Counted from the first letter of the stretch, positions 1 to 8,326 are shown. The stretch is 64,000 nucleotides of DNA from JBHIDJ01 sp046760105 (GCA_046760105.1 JBHIDJ010000003.1:1-64000); one strand, 5' to 3'. The notes: generated from the sequence alone by a model not told the origin. Program-made: numbers and translations.

Positions 1-21
1 TCACGACTAACCGTTCACGAC

Positions 22-54
22 AAAAAGGCGCTGCCTAAACCTCAAGCAGCGCCT
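22..54 (-). terminator. Rho-independent terminator of the cytochrome oxidase operon
   Basis: Nine-base arms at 26-34 and 46-54 (AGGCGCTGC / GCAGCGCCT) pair perfectly around an 11-base loop. On the minus strand the stem is followed by five T. It lies about 25 bases after the coxC stop, as expected for the operon end. Confidence 0.85.
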
Positions 55-78
55 CTCGATCCCACAGTGTCACTTGCT

Positions 79-963
79 TCAAGCGAGCCAATAGACCAAC
101 ACGAACAGGAATAACCAGACCACATCCACGAAGTGCCAGTACCAGGCGACAGCTTCAAAGGCAAAATGGCGGTCCGGTGTGAAGTGTCCTTTGATGGCTC
201 GGCCCAGGACGGCGATCAACATGATCGTTCCCATGGTCACGTGGAAACCGTGGAAACCGGTGAGCATAAAAAAGGTGGCCCCGTAGACACCGGTACCTAG
301 GGTAAGCCCGAGCTCGGTATACGCCTCGACGTACTCGCCGACCTGGAGCGCCAGGAAGCAGATGCCGAGCACGATGGTCAAAAACTGAAACGTGATGAGC
401 TGTCCGCGGTTATCCTTCAGCAGACCCCAGTGCGCGATGGTGACCGTTACCCCGGAGCTTAACAGGATCAAAGTATTCACCGCCGGGATACCCCAAGCGG
501 CCATCGGCGTGAACTGACCCGGGCCAGGTAGCTCGTGTTCTACCGGGAAGAAGGGTTCGAGACCCTTTGGTCCTGCCGTTGGCCAGTCAGCGTCGAAGCC
601 GGGCCACAGCAGCTCGGTCTCCCCAAGCCACGGCACCGCGAACATGCGGACATAAAAGAGCGCTCCGAAGAAGGCGCCGAAGAACATCACTTCGGAGAAA
701 ATAAACCACGCCATACCCCAGCGGAAGGAGTGATCGACCTGTTGGTTGTAAACACCACTCTCGCTTTCGCCGATGACCTGACCGAACCAGCGGAACATCA
801 TGTAAATGATGATGGCGGCGCCGAGCAACATTAGCCACGGGCCGATGCCGACATCGTTAATGAACAAAACGAAACCCAAGGCCAGTGAAAACAGGCCCGC
901 GGAGGTGATCACCGGCCAGGGGCTCGGGTCGGGAAGATAGTAGTCACCGTGTGCTGCGGCCAT
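79..963 (-). CDS. coxC: Cytochrome c oxidase subunit III
   Basis: Subunit III of an aa3-type heme-copper oxidase, an integral inner-membrane protein that stabilises the subunit I/II core and shapes proton uptake. The 294 residues give seven hydrophobic helices, the usual size for proteobacterial CoxC. Visible family motifs are WFIFSEVMFFGAFF near residue 86, GFHGFHVTMGT near 236 and WYWHFVDVVWLFLF near the C-terminus. The ATG is preceded by AAAGGGGAAC. It is the last gene of the minus-strand run coxB-coxA-small ORF-cox11-coxC and is followed by a strong terminator. The identification is firm. Confidence 0.97.
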   Translation of the reverse strand: MAAAHGDYYLPDPSPWPVITSAGLFSLALGFVLFINDVGIGPWLMLLGAAIIIYMMFRWFGQVIGESESGVYNQQVDHSFRWGMAWFIFSEVMFFGAFFGALFYVRMFAVPWLGETELLWPGFDADWPTAGPKGLEPFFPVEHELPGPGQFTPMAAWGIPAVNTLILLSSGVTVTIAHWGLLKDNRGQLITFQFLTIVLGICFLALQVGEYVEAYTELGLTLGTGVYGATFFMLTGFHGFHVTMGTIMLIAVLGRAIKGHFTPDRHFAFEAVAWYWHFVDVVWLFLFVLVYWLA

Positions 964-1009
964 GCATGTTCCCCTTTAGTTCTAGAGCTCTAGTCTCCGA
1001 TAGCAAATC

Positions 1010-1636
1010 TTATCCGCCAGACCACCTATTCTGAACGAGAGTACTGCCACGTTCACTTGCCACATGCGCATTGCCTTCGTTTTGTTTAGCCGGCGCCTTG
1101 TCCAAGTAGTGAAACGCATAAGAGAGGGTCAATGTTGTTACATCTTTCGGCAAATCACGTTCCACCAGGAACCTCACCGGCATCTCCCGGCTTTCCCCGC
1201 CCTTTAGCTCCTGCCGTTCGAAACAAAAGCACTCCACCTTCTTGAAGTGGGCGGCCGCGCGTCCCGGACTCACGCTCGGGACCGCCTGGGCGGCCACCGT
1301 TTGACCGCTCGCGTTTCGCGCATAGTACTTGACGGTGAATGTCTCCCCCGGGTGGATGCGTACCTTCTTTTGCAAGGGCCGAAATTCCCACGGGAGACCG
1401 GTCATCACCTGACTCGTAAATTCCACGGTCACCCACCGGCTCGTGTCGGCCTCGCTTGCCGCAACCGCCTCGGCATTGGCCCGACCGGTCTTGCCGTTGA
1501 GACCGGTTATCTGACAAAACACGTCATAGAGCGGTACGAGCGCGAAGCCGAAACCAAACATCGCGAGTGTCAGCACCACGAGTTTGCTTACCAGGCGTTT
1601 GTTTTCGCGGGCTAAGCGATCCGCTGCGCTCACCAC
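1010..1636 (-). CDS. cox11: Cytochrome c oxidase assembly protein Cox11/CtaG
   Basis: Membrane-anchored copper chaperone that delivers copper to the CuB site of subunit I. It has one N-terminal membrane segment (about residues 18-37) and a periplasmic domain. The copper ligands are seen as CFCFERQEL (C136, C138), with another conserved cysteine at C41 in YDVFCQITG. Length of 208 residues is normal. The start is a GTG that overlaps the end of the 39-aa ORF upstream, so the two are probably translationally coupled. Position between coxA and coxC is the standard one. Confidence 0.95.
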   Translation of the reverse strand: MVSAADRLARENKRLVSKLVVLTLAMFGFGFALVPLYDVFCQITGLNGKTGRANAEAVAASEADTSRWVTVEFTSQVMTGLPWEFRPLQKKVRIHPGETFTVKYYARNASGQTVAAQAVPSVSPGRAAAHFKKVECFCFERQELKGGESREMPVRFLVERDLPKDVTTLTLSYAFHYLDKAPAKQNEGNAHVASERGSTLVQNRWSGG

Positions 1637-1749
1637 CAGCCCCCGAAGATGGTAAAGAGATAGAATCCGAGCGCAATGACCCCCAGGATCAGCGCCGTGC
1701 GCACCACTGCGCGTCTTTGCTCGGGTGTTTTCTCCGTGTCGACTGTCAT
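1630..1749 (-). CDS. Small membrane protein between coxA and cox11 (possible cytochrome oxidase small assembly protein)
   Basis: An ORF of 39 residues starting MTVDTEKTPEQRRAV and ending FTIFGGWW. It has a short charged N-terminus and one hydrophobic helix (about residues 18-35). Its ATG overlaps the coxA stop (ATGA), and its own stop lies inside the start of cox11, so it is wedged into the operon with no spacing. Small single-helix proteins with a TPEQR-type N-terminus occur at this position in other proteobacterial oxidase operons and are annotated as small assembly proteins. Operon position and tight overlaps support it as real; the role is inferred. Confidence 0.75.
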   Translation of the reverse strand: MTVDTEKTPEQRRAVVRTALILGVIALGFYLFTIFGGWW

Positions 1750-3335
1750 GGACTTATCAAGTCAGTGGTCCGCACCTTCGGCGGCGTCGAGAAGGTGTGA
1801 TACGGCGGCGGCGAGGAAAGCGTCCACTCGAGCCCATGGGCACCCTCCCACACCTGGCTCGTGGCCTTCGCACCACCACGGACAGTCTGGATAACGATGT
1901 ACAGAAACAGCAGTTGTGACAGACCCAGTCCGAAGGCGCCAACGCTTGACCACATGTTGAATTCCGTGAACTGCAAGGCGTAGTCAGGTATGCGCCGGGG
2001 CATGCCCGCCAGACCTAAGAAGTGTTGCGGGAAGAAGGTGATGTTGAAAAATATGGTGGTTAACCAAAAATGCCACTTGCCTAGGGTCTCGTTGTACATG
2101 TGGCCGGTCCACTTGGGCAGCCAGAAGTAGACCGCCCCCATAATCGCCATGATGGAACCGGAGAAGAGCACATAATGGAAATGCGCCACGACGAAGTACG
2201 TGTCATGATACTGGAAGTCCGCCGGTACGATGGCGAGCATGAGGCCCGACAAGCCACCGATGGTGAACAGGAAAACAAACCCGACGGCGAACAACATCGG
2301 GGTTTCGAACGTCATAGAGCCGCGCCACATGGTGGACACCCAGTTAAAGACTTTTACCCCCGTGGGCACCGCGATCAACATTGTGGTGTACATAAAGAAC
2401 AACTCACCCGCCGTGGGCATGCCCACTGTGAACATATGATGCGCCCACACGACGAATGATAGAAAAGCGATGGACATGGTTGCATACACCATCGAGTCAT
2501 AGCCGAACAACGGCTTGCGGGCGAAAGCAGGGATGATCTGCGAGACAATGCCGAAGGCGGGGAGGATCAAGACATACACCTCGGGATGGCCAAAGAACCA
2601 GAACACGTGCTGGAACATCACCGGATCGCCACCGCCCGCGGCATCAAAAAAGTGCGTACCGAAATGACGGTCGGTCAATAGCATGGTCACCGCACCCGCG
2701 AGCACCGGCATCACCGCCAGCAGCAGGTAGGCGGTGACAAGCCAGGTCCAGACAAAGAGCGGCATTTTCATTAACGTCATGTCCGGCGCGCGCATGTTGA
2801 GAATGGTGGCGATGATGTTGAGCGCGCCAAGTACGGAGGAGATACCGAGCATATGGATCGACAAGATGGTGAGGTCCATGCCCATGCCGGTCTGGAGGGT
2901 CAGCGGCGGGTAGATGGTCCACCCGGCCTGCGGAGCACCCCCAGGGACGAACAGCGACATCAACAGCAAGGTTATGGCTGGGGGTAGCAGCCAAAAGCTC
3001 CAGTTGTTCAGTCGCGGCAGGGCCATGTCCGGGGCCCCGACCATCATCGGGACCTGCCAGTTGGCCAAGCCCACGAACGCCGGCATGATAACGCCGAAGA
3101 TCATCACCAGCGCGTGCATGGTGGTCATCTGATTAAAGAAAAAGGGTTCCACCACCTGCAGTCCGGGCTGGAACAGCTCGGCGCGAATGATCAGAGCCAT
3201 GGCCCCGCCCACGAAAAACATGATTAAGGCGAACACCAGGTACAGCGTTCCGATGTCTTTGTGGTTCGTCGTGAACAACCAGCGGGTAATACCCGTCGGA
3301 TGCTCGTCATGATGTGCCGTTGCTGCTGTTGCCAT
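1746..3335 (-). CDS. coxA: Cytochrome c oxidase subunit I
   Basis: Catalytic subunit carrying heme a, heme a3 and CuB, which reduces O2 to water and pumps protons in the inner membrane. It has 529 residues and about 12 hydrophobic helices. Key ligand motifs are present: HALVMIFGVIMPAF (heme a), HPEVYVLILPAFG (CuB histidine plus the cross-linked tyrosine), the HH pair in VWAHHMFTVGM, and HDTYFVVAHFHYV (a3 and a ligands). The ATG is preceded by GGAGACCGAAAG. It follows coxB and overlaps the next small ORF. Nothing unusual in length or motifs. Confidence 0.98.
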   Translation of the reverse strand: MATAATAHHDEHPTGITRWLFTTNHKDIGTLYLVFALIMFFVGGAMALIIRAELFQPGLQVVEPFFFNQMTTMHALVMIFGVIMPAFVGLANWQVPMMVGAPDMALPRLNNWSFWLLPPAITLLLMSLFVPGGAPQAGWTIYPPLTLQTGMGMDLTILSIHMLGISSVLGALNIIATILNMRAPDMTLMKMPLFVWTWLVTAYLLLAVMPVLAGAVTMLLTDRHFGTHFFDAAGGGDPVMFQHVFWFFGHPEVYVLILPAFGIVSQIIPAFARKPLFGYDSMVYATMSIAFLSFVVWAHHMFTVGMPTAGELFFMYTTMLIAVPTGVKVFNWVSTMWRGSMTFETPMLFAVGFVFLFTIGGLSGLMLAIVPADFQYHDTYFVVAHFHYVLFSGSIMAIMGAVYFWLPKWTGHMYNETLGKWHFWLTTIFFNITFFPQHFLGLAGMPRRIPDYALQFTEFNMWSSVGAFGLGLSQLLFLYIVIQTVRGGAKATSQVWEGAHGLEWTLSSPPPYHTFSTPPKVRTTDLISP

Positions 3336-3370
3336 CTTTCGGTCTCCTATAAACCTAGAATAGCTAAACC

Positions 3371-4513
3371 TTACTTGCGTGCGGCCTTGACCTGCGCAGG
3401 CTGAACGACGTCGCCGGTCTTGTTGCCGAACGCATTACGTTGGTAGGTGATGACGGCGGCGATGTCCACGTCATTGAGCTGAGGGGCAAACGCCTGCATG
3501 GCAGTTCCCGGTTTTCCACTCAGAACAATCTGCAGATGCCCATCGACCGGTCCCGTCGCGATCTTGCTTCCAGCGATCGCCGGGAATACGCCAGGGATGC
3601 CCTGGCCGTTCGGCTGGTGGCACGCGGCACACAGCTTGTCGTACGCGCCTTTGCCACGTTCCATAAGCTCGTCCATGGCCCATTCTTTATCCGCACCTGC
3701 GGCGGCGGCCATTGCTAACTGCTTCTGCTCGCCGACCCATTTGTTAAAGGCGTCCTCGCTCACCGCTTCTACCACGATCGGCATGAACCCATGATCTTTG
3801 CCGCACAGCTCCGCGCACTGACCCCGGTAGGTCCCGGGCTTTTCGATACGGGCCCACATTTCATTGATGAACCCGGGGATACCGTCCTTTTTAATCCCGA
3901 GCTGTGGCACCCACCAGGCATGGAGCACATCGGCAGTCGTCACCAACAAACGAACCTTTTTGTCGACCGGGAGTACCAGCGGATTATCGACCTCTAAGAG
4001 ATAATGCGGACCTTTTGCTTCCTCATTGCCGATTTGCGCCCTAGGGGTGGCGAGCACACTGAAGAAGCCAACATCATGATCCAAATAGTCGTATCGCCAT
4101 TTCCACTGATAGGCCGTGATCTTTACCGTCATATCGGATTCACTTACATCATCCATGTCGAGCAACACGGCGGTCGAGGGGATCGCCATAGCTACCAGGA
4201 TCAAGAACGGGATGATGGTCCACACGACCTCGAGCTTTGAGTTTTCATGGAACTTTGCTGCTTTATGGCCAAGGCTCTTGCGATGAGCATAGACCGAGTA
4301 AAACATAACGCCGAAAACCCCGATGAAAATAATGACGCAAATGAAAAAGATGAGATGATGCAGATCGAGAATATCGCGGGCAATCGGCGTGACGGGTGTT
4401 GGAAAGTCATACTCGTACGCCGCCCCCGCGAGCTTCGAGGCGACGAGCAGACCCACACCCGAAATCAGGCTTAGGAATCTACGCTTTGCTTTAACGAGAC
4501 GGAATATCGGCAT
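3371..4513 (-). CDS. coxB: Cytochrome c oxidase subunit II with fused C-terminal cytochrome c domain
   Basis: Electron-entry subunit. An N-terminal export segment precedes two membrane helices (roughly residues 50-75 and 97-118), then a periplasmic cupredoxin domain with the CuA site (CAELCGKDHGFM near residue 233). A C-terminal c-type cytochrome domain carries CAACH near residue 295. This caa3-like layout supplies its own heme c. I place the start at the ATG at 4513, preceded by GGAGAAAGGC, rather than at a GTG twelve bases upstream. It is followed directly by coxA; the upstream DUF2244 gene lies 40 bases away. Confidence 0.96.
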   Translation of the reverse strand: MPIFRLVKAKRRFLSLISGVGLLVASKLAGAAYEYDFPTPVTPIARDILDLHHLIFFICVIIFIGVFGVMFYSVYAHRKSLGHKAAKFHENSKLEVVWTIIPFLILVAMAIPSTAVLLDMDDVSESDMTVKITAYQWKWRYDYLDHDVGFFSVLATPRAQIGNEEAKGPHYLLEVDNPLVLPVDKKVRLLVTTADVLHAWWVPQLGIKKDGIPGFINEMWARIEKPGTYRGQCAELCGKDHGFMPIVVEAVSEDAFNKWVGEQKQLAMAAAAGADKEWAMDELMERGKGAYDKLCAACHQPNGQGIPGVFPAIAGSKIATGPVDGHLQIVLSGKPGTAMQAFAPQLNDVDIAAVITYQRNAFGNKTGDVVQPAQVKAARK

Positions 4514-4553
4514 GCCTTTCTCCACAGCAATTCAACTCTTGCCAACGTTCGCT

Positions 4554-5051
4554 TTATTTATATGCCATTCGGCCCAGGATGGTTATCAACTCCTTGGCCA
4601 GGGTTAGTTTATCCTCCTCCTTAATGCCGGCGCCGAGTTCTACGAAACGCCCGTGGGACCCCAGCAATAAGCGCGGCGGATACCAACGGTGCCCACTAGA
4701 CTCCAGATTGACTTGAGTCCAGTGACGCTGAAACTCGTGTCGAGACTGTGACTGCCCATCTTGCTTTATGACGCTTAGTCTGTCGCCGTCAACTATCACC
4801 ACTTCGTGATCATTCGTGTGTCGGTATACAAAGAAATAAAAGACGGCACCGATGACCACCGCCTCTAAACCGGCAAAGGGTAAAACCATCCACGCTCCCA
4901 CCCCGAGAAATCCCAGCGCGATGATGAGCAGCAACCCCAGATAGGCGATGAACAACCAAATCATACCACGCAAGGAAAGCGAGCGGTTGGGCCGGATAAT
5001 AACGTGCTGCACGGGTTCTACGAGACTTTCAGACCTCTTGCAGTTTTTCAC
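4554..5051 (-). CDS. DUF2244 family membrane protein
   Basis: A 165-residue protein with two closely spaced membrane helices (about residues 30-75) and a soluble C-terminal part containing a VVIVDGDRLSV segment. The sequence is typical of DUF2244, a family repeatedly found beside cytochrome oxidase genes and of unknown function; a role linked to the oxidase is inferred from position only. The first in-frame start is a GTG at 5051; an internal GTG (residue 14) is also possible. It sits upstream of coxB in the same direction. Confidence 0.8.
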   Translation of the reverse strand: MKNCKRSESLVEPVQHVIIRPNRSLSLRGMIWLFIAYLGLLLIIALGFLGVGAWMVLPFAGLEAVVIGAVFYFFVYRHTNDHEVVIVDGDRLSVIKQDGQSQSRHEFQRHWTQVNLESSGHRWYPPRLLLGSHGRFVELGAGIKEEDKLTLAKELITILGRMAYK

Positions 5052-5218
5052 TGCCTGTCCTGTTGCAGATCTCAGCCGAAGCTTACTGGATGTTGCTTTG
5101 TGTTCAGTCCTCCCTCGTTGCTGGCATTCGGCCAGTCAGCGCATCGCGGACGCTACCACATGGATTATAGGCCTGCAACAGACGATAGCATCCCACCCAC
5201 TTAAAAAAACAAGGCAAG

Positions 5219-5565
5219 TCAAACACTTTTGTCACCAACCCGTTCGGTTACGGTGAGCAGTGCGTTCACGTCCAGGTGCTCCGCGACTGACGCCGGCGTC
5301 AGCTCACAGTCCGCATGTGCGGCTACGCCGAGCGGCGGCGCATCGATGCGCGCTTTTAGCGTATCGACATTCTCCTCAAACAGATCGAGGGCGGGTTCGA
5401 TCTGATTGGCCACCAAACCTATGAGTGCCAGGCCCGTACTGCACACAGCCCTCACCGTTTGCCGATCTCGGTGTCAGTGCCGGTTACAAACCAGCCTCCA
5501 CCGCGAGGCCTGTGTGCACGCAATCCGGGTGCTTGGCGGCCGCGTTCGCGGGACATGGCCTTCAT
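5219..5565 (-). pseudogene. bioD: bioD remnant: dethiobiotin synthetase with a large internal deletion
   Basis: The ATG at 5565 overlaps the bioC stop (ATGA), as in intact bioC-bioD pairs. The first 50 or so codons end in WFVTGTDTEIGK, the BioD P-loop, and then run into a stop. In a different frame the sequence continues from RAVCSTGLALIGLVANQ to the end as a BioD C-terminus (LFEENVDTLKARIDAPPLGV). About 130 internal codons are missing at the junction near 5455, and one A is missing relative to GKT-V (GGCAAACGGTG), shifting the frame. BioD normally has about 225 residues, so no functional product can result. Confidence 0.88.
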
Positions 5566-6434
5566 CGTTTGAGCTGGTCGAGTGGAATCGAAACCGAGCG
5601 TGCGCTACGTACTCGCGAGCGTGACTCCGCCGCCCACGCATGACCGTATACCGCCTCATAGCTGGCTGGAATCAAGCCGTCGCGCGCGTGCGCCTCGTAC
5701 GCGGATTTAAATGAGGCGAAGCTGGCCTTGCCAGTGAGGCCACGGAGGCGATCACGGTCGACATTATGCGCACCGAGTCGCTTGAGATCGCGGAGCAGGG
5801 CCATGACGTCGGGATAGGTCAGGGTGAAGTGCTCCACATCCATCACCGGTTCGGCAAACCCGGCCCGCACGAGCGCGTCACCGACGTCGTGCATATCAAG
5901 AAACGTGTGAACATGCGGACGCTCATCTACCGCACGCCAGGCCGCACGCAGCTCGTGCAATGTATCCGGCCCGAAGCTCGTGAACATCAGGACCCCACCT
6001 GGCCGCAGTACCCGCGCGAACTCTTGAAATACCGTGTCAGGGGTACACCACTGGAGTGTCAGATTAGACACGATCATGTCCACCGCCGCGTCAGCCACCG
6101 GCAGGGTCTCGGCATCACCACAGACGAAACGTTGACGAGTACGCCAGTGCGTCTGGGTTTGCGCCGCCCTCGCCATACCGTACGCGAGGTCAACGCCAAC
6201 GATCACCGCTCCTTTGTAGCGTTTCTGCAGGGCACGGCTGCAATGCCCGGTGCGACAACCCACGTCGAGCACGCGCTGCGGGCTGCATCTAATAAGATCC
6301 AAGCGCTCCAACATCCGGTTGGCGATCTCGCGCTGTAGCACGGCGCTATCGTCGTATGTATCCGCTGCACGCTCGAAAGCGGCCCGCGCTTGCCTCTTGT
6401 CGAGCATTATGGCGGGTGGGATTGAATCACTCAT
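5562..6434 (-). CDS. bioC: Malonyl-ACP O-methyltransferase BioC (full length, possibly inactive)
   Basis: SAM-dependent methyltransferase that methylates malonyl-ACP to start pimeloyl synthesis for biotin. The 290-residue frame is open throughout and carries the family's middle region (SNLTLQWCTPD, LRPGGVLMFTSFGPDTL, ELRAAWRAVDERPHVH). SAM motif I reads VLDVGCRTG: the glycine normally found after the cysteine (GCGTG/GCGPG) is arginine, which may harm cofactor binding. Its flanking partners are both broken (bioF-bioH fusion upstream, bioD downstream), so the gene may be a decaying relic or be kept for another reason. Confidence 0.88.
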   Translation of the reverse strand: MSDSIPPAIMLDKRQARAAFERAADTYDDSAVLQREIANRMLERLDLIRCSPQRVLDVGCRTGHCSRALQKRYKGAVIVGVDLAYGMARAAQTQTHWRTRQRFVCGDAETLPVADAAVDMIVSNLTLQWCTPDTVFQEFARVLRPGGVLMFTSFGPDTLHELRAAWRAVDERPHVHTFLDMHDVGDALVRAGFAEPVMDVEHFTLTYPDVMALLRDLKRLGAHNVDRDRLRGLTGKASFASFKSAYEAHARDGLIPASYEAVYGHAWAAESRSRVRSARSVSIPLDQLKR

Positions 6435-6668
6435 GATTAAACGCCTCTAACATCTGCTTGAACACTTGCGGATGCGACAAAAATGCGCGTGACCACCGCT
6501 CGGAATGACCGTCAAACGAGCATACGGCAGTTGACTACAGAACGACAGTAAGGTCTCGTTACCGACCTCTATCTGAATACCTTGGGGACTGTTTAGTACA
6601 CGGCGTTCGCGGTAGAAACCTTCAGCACGCCGAGTAGCAAGTCGGGCTGCAAGGTCGCGTACAAACAT
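6427..6668 (-). pseudogene. bioF'-'bioH fusion remnant
   Basis: Two biotin genes are joined by a deletion. Codons 1-45 (6668 to about 6534) match the N-terminus of BioF, 8-amino-7-oxononanoate synthase: LAARLATRRAEGFYRERRVL, SPQGIQIEV, LLSFCS. The sequence then jumps to the C-terminus of BioH, pimeloyl-ACP methyl ester esterase: QLPYARLTVIPSGGHA. A missing base after HA shifts the frame; in the next frame the BioH tail FLSHPQVFKQMLEAFNHE continues to a TGA at 6427 that overlaps the bioC start. Most of bioF and of bioH (including Ser and Asp of its triad) is gone. The ancestral order was bioF-bioH-bioC-bioD. Confidence 0.85.
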
Positions 6669-6801
6669 TTAGATTATGATTCCGGTGGCTGCACGTTGGG
6701 GTCATGGACATGGCTAGCTTGCACGTGCACCGGGGATGAACAATGTCGTTCACATTAGCGCTTGTCGTCACCAGCGATGCGCGAGGATGCAAGAACACCA
6801 G

Positions 6802-7506
6802 ATGATCTACAACAAGCTAAAAAGTATACAGGAGTGGCTGTTCCCCGGCATCTGCCTTCTTTGTGACGCGCGCATACCGTCGGACAAAGACTTTTGCTCG
6901 GAATGTGAAGCCTCTTTGCCGCGTTTGACAGCCGGCTGCCTGCAATGTGCGGCGCCAACCGCGCTGAGCGATGCAGCGATTCATCGATGCGGCCAATGTC
7001 AGAAGCGGCCGCCGGTTTTTAGCCGCACCCGCGCGTTGTTTCGCTACGAGCCGCCGATCGATCAGCTCATGCAAGGACTTAAGTATCACGGCAAGTTGGA
7101 CATCGCGCGGCTACTTGGCATCCGCTTAGCCCGTTTTCTTGCCGTGCAGGAGGGGCTGGATAGCGAACTCATCGTCCCGGTGCCTCTGCACCCGACAAGA
7201 TTGCGCAGCCGCGGCTACAACCAATCACTTGAGCTCGCACGACCGGTAGCGAAACACCTGGGGATAAGTCTGGACGCTCGATGTGTCCAGCGCGTTCGCT
7301 CCACACCGCCACAGACCCACCTGCCACCGAAGGAACGGCAGCGGAACGTACGGGGCGCCTTCGCCGCTACCAATAGCGTTAAAGGCCGCCGAGTGGCGGT
7401 GATCGATGATGTCATGACGACCGGCCACACGGTCAATGCCCTCGCACGCTGTCTGCGCCAAGCTGGGGCCAAGAATATCGAGGTCTGGGTGGTAGCAAGG
7501 GCATAG
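6802..7506 (+). CDS. comF: ComF family phosphoribosyltransferase-like protein
   Basis: ComF/GntX-type protein linked to DNA uptake in competent bacteria. From the ATG at 6802 it has 234 residues. An N-terminal zinc-binding part has cysteine pairs (CLLCDA, FCSECEASLP, CLQCAAP, CGQCQKRP). The C-terminal phosphoribosyltransferase fold has the loop VAVIDDVMTTGHTVNAL. An in-frame ATG at 6736 would add 22 residues with no family resemblance, so 6802 is preferred. It is divergent from the broken bio operon, an arrangement common in gammaproteobacteria, where comF lies beside bioB or bioF. Confidence 0.9.
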   Translation: MIYNKLKSIQEWLFPGICLLCDARIPSDKDFCSECEASLPRLTAGCLQCAAPTALSDAAIHRCGQCQKRPPVFSRTRALFRYEPPIDQLMQGLKYHGKLDIARLLGIRLARFLAVQEGLDSELIVPVPLHPTRLRSRGYNQSLELARPVAKHLGISLDARCVQRVRSTPPQTHLPPKERQRNVRGAFAATNSVKGRRVAVIDDVMTTGHTVNALARCLRQAGAKNIEVWVVARA

Positions 7507-7507
7507 C

Positions 7508-7540
7508 CCGAGTAACAAGTAGCAAGTGTGAAGGGAAAAA
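7508..7540. repeat. Copy of a short intergenic 'AGCAAGT' tag repeat
   Basis: The words GAGTAACAAGTAGCAAGTG directly after the comF stop closely match, in inverse orientation, the text around 38893-38910 (GAGTAGCAAGTAGCAAGTG on the minus strand). It appears to be one of several short dispersed tags placed just after stop codons in this window. Confidence 0.5.
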
Positions 7541-7769
7541 CCCAAAACTGGCCATTGACCACCACAGGGTCAATATCATCAAGCGTAGCAAAGGGAAATC
7601 GGCCGCCTTGCCGGCGCGTGCAAAAATGGGGCCGGAACAGATCGACCGCTTATCCGGCGTTTCTGCACGACTATCGGCTCTCGCCTTTCGTCGCCCCGTT
7701 TATCGAATTTCATGTGCCATATATATATGTGCCGCAGGTGTTCACCAGATTACACAGGGGGGCGCAGGG

Positions 7770-8231
7770 ATGTTACCAGTTGTACTGAAGCTTCTGACGA
7801 AGGCTGCAAAAGAGAGACGCCGCGCGGCCATTCGCTACAAGGGTCAACACCACCTCAGAATCGTCGAGCCCCATGTCATCTACATGGGCGACGATAGTAG
7901 TGCTGTTGCTGAATGCTACCAGGTCAACGGTTACTCGGTGTCAGGAAAGACACCGCCTTTCTGGCAAACGTTCCGCGTCAAAGACATCGATGCCGTGTTC
8001 CTGCTCAATACGCCGTTTGAGGCGCCTAGGGCGAACGGCTTCAGGTTGAATAAGACGGGTTATACACGGCTAATCGCGATGGCCTACGACCGGCCGCCAG
8101 CTATCCCACGACCCAACCAGAACCGCCATTCCGACACATTGCTGAGCCAGACACGCCAGTGGTGGACGCAGGTGGAATCGGCGATAGACGGGTTTCTCTC
8201 CGACGAAAACGCCGATCAAAGACGGCCTTAA
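7770..8231 (+). CDS. Stand-alone WYL-like domain protein (uncharacterised)
   Basis: From the ATG at 7770, preceded by a G-rich AGGGGGGCGCAGGG, the product has 153 residues. The segment RRAAIRYKGQHHLRIVEPHV followed by YMGDDSSAVAECYQV and FRVKDIDAVFLL has the spacing of a WYL domain, a ligand-sensing module usually attached to an HTH. No HTH is visible here, and the C-terminal 50 residues are not recognised. Such lone WYL-like proteins could sense a ligand or act with a partner; this is inference. Upstream in-frame starts exist from 7608 but that stretch has no protein-like character. Confidence 0.6.
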   Translation: MLPVVLKLLTKAAKERRRAAIRYKGQHHLRIVEPHVIYMGDDSSAVAECYQVNGYSVSGKTPPFWQTFRVKDIDAVFLLNTPFEAPRANGFRLNKTGYTRLIAMAYDRPPAIPRPNQNRHSDTLLSQTRQWWTQVESAIDGFLSDENADQRRP

Positions 8232-8234
8232 ACA

Positions 8235-8326
8235 CAATAGCGAGTTGCTAGTGGCTCGTAGCTAGTGAGACGAGCTAGCGACTAGTGGTTCAGAGTTTTT
8301 CCTCGCTACTAGCTACACGCTACCAG
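8235..8326. repeat. Low-complexity CTAGTGGCTCGTAGC-type intergenic repeat
   Basis: A run built from variants of GCTAGTGG, GTAGCTAGTG and GCGACTAGTGG, followed by partly complementary CTCGCTACTAGCTACACGC. It fills the gap between two convergent small genes and resembles the tags after other stop codons in the window. A weak transcription stop is possible. Confidence 0.45.

Noticed and set aside
6669..6801. Possible bioB remnant between comF and the bioF fragment
   Set aside because: No BioB motif in any frame; the only recognisable bioB piece is at 30934-31056.
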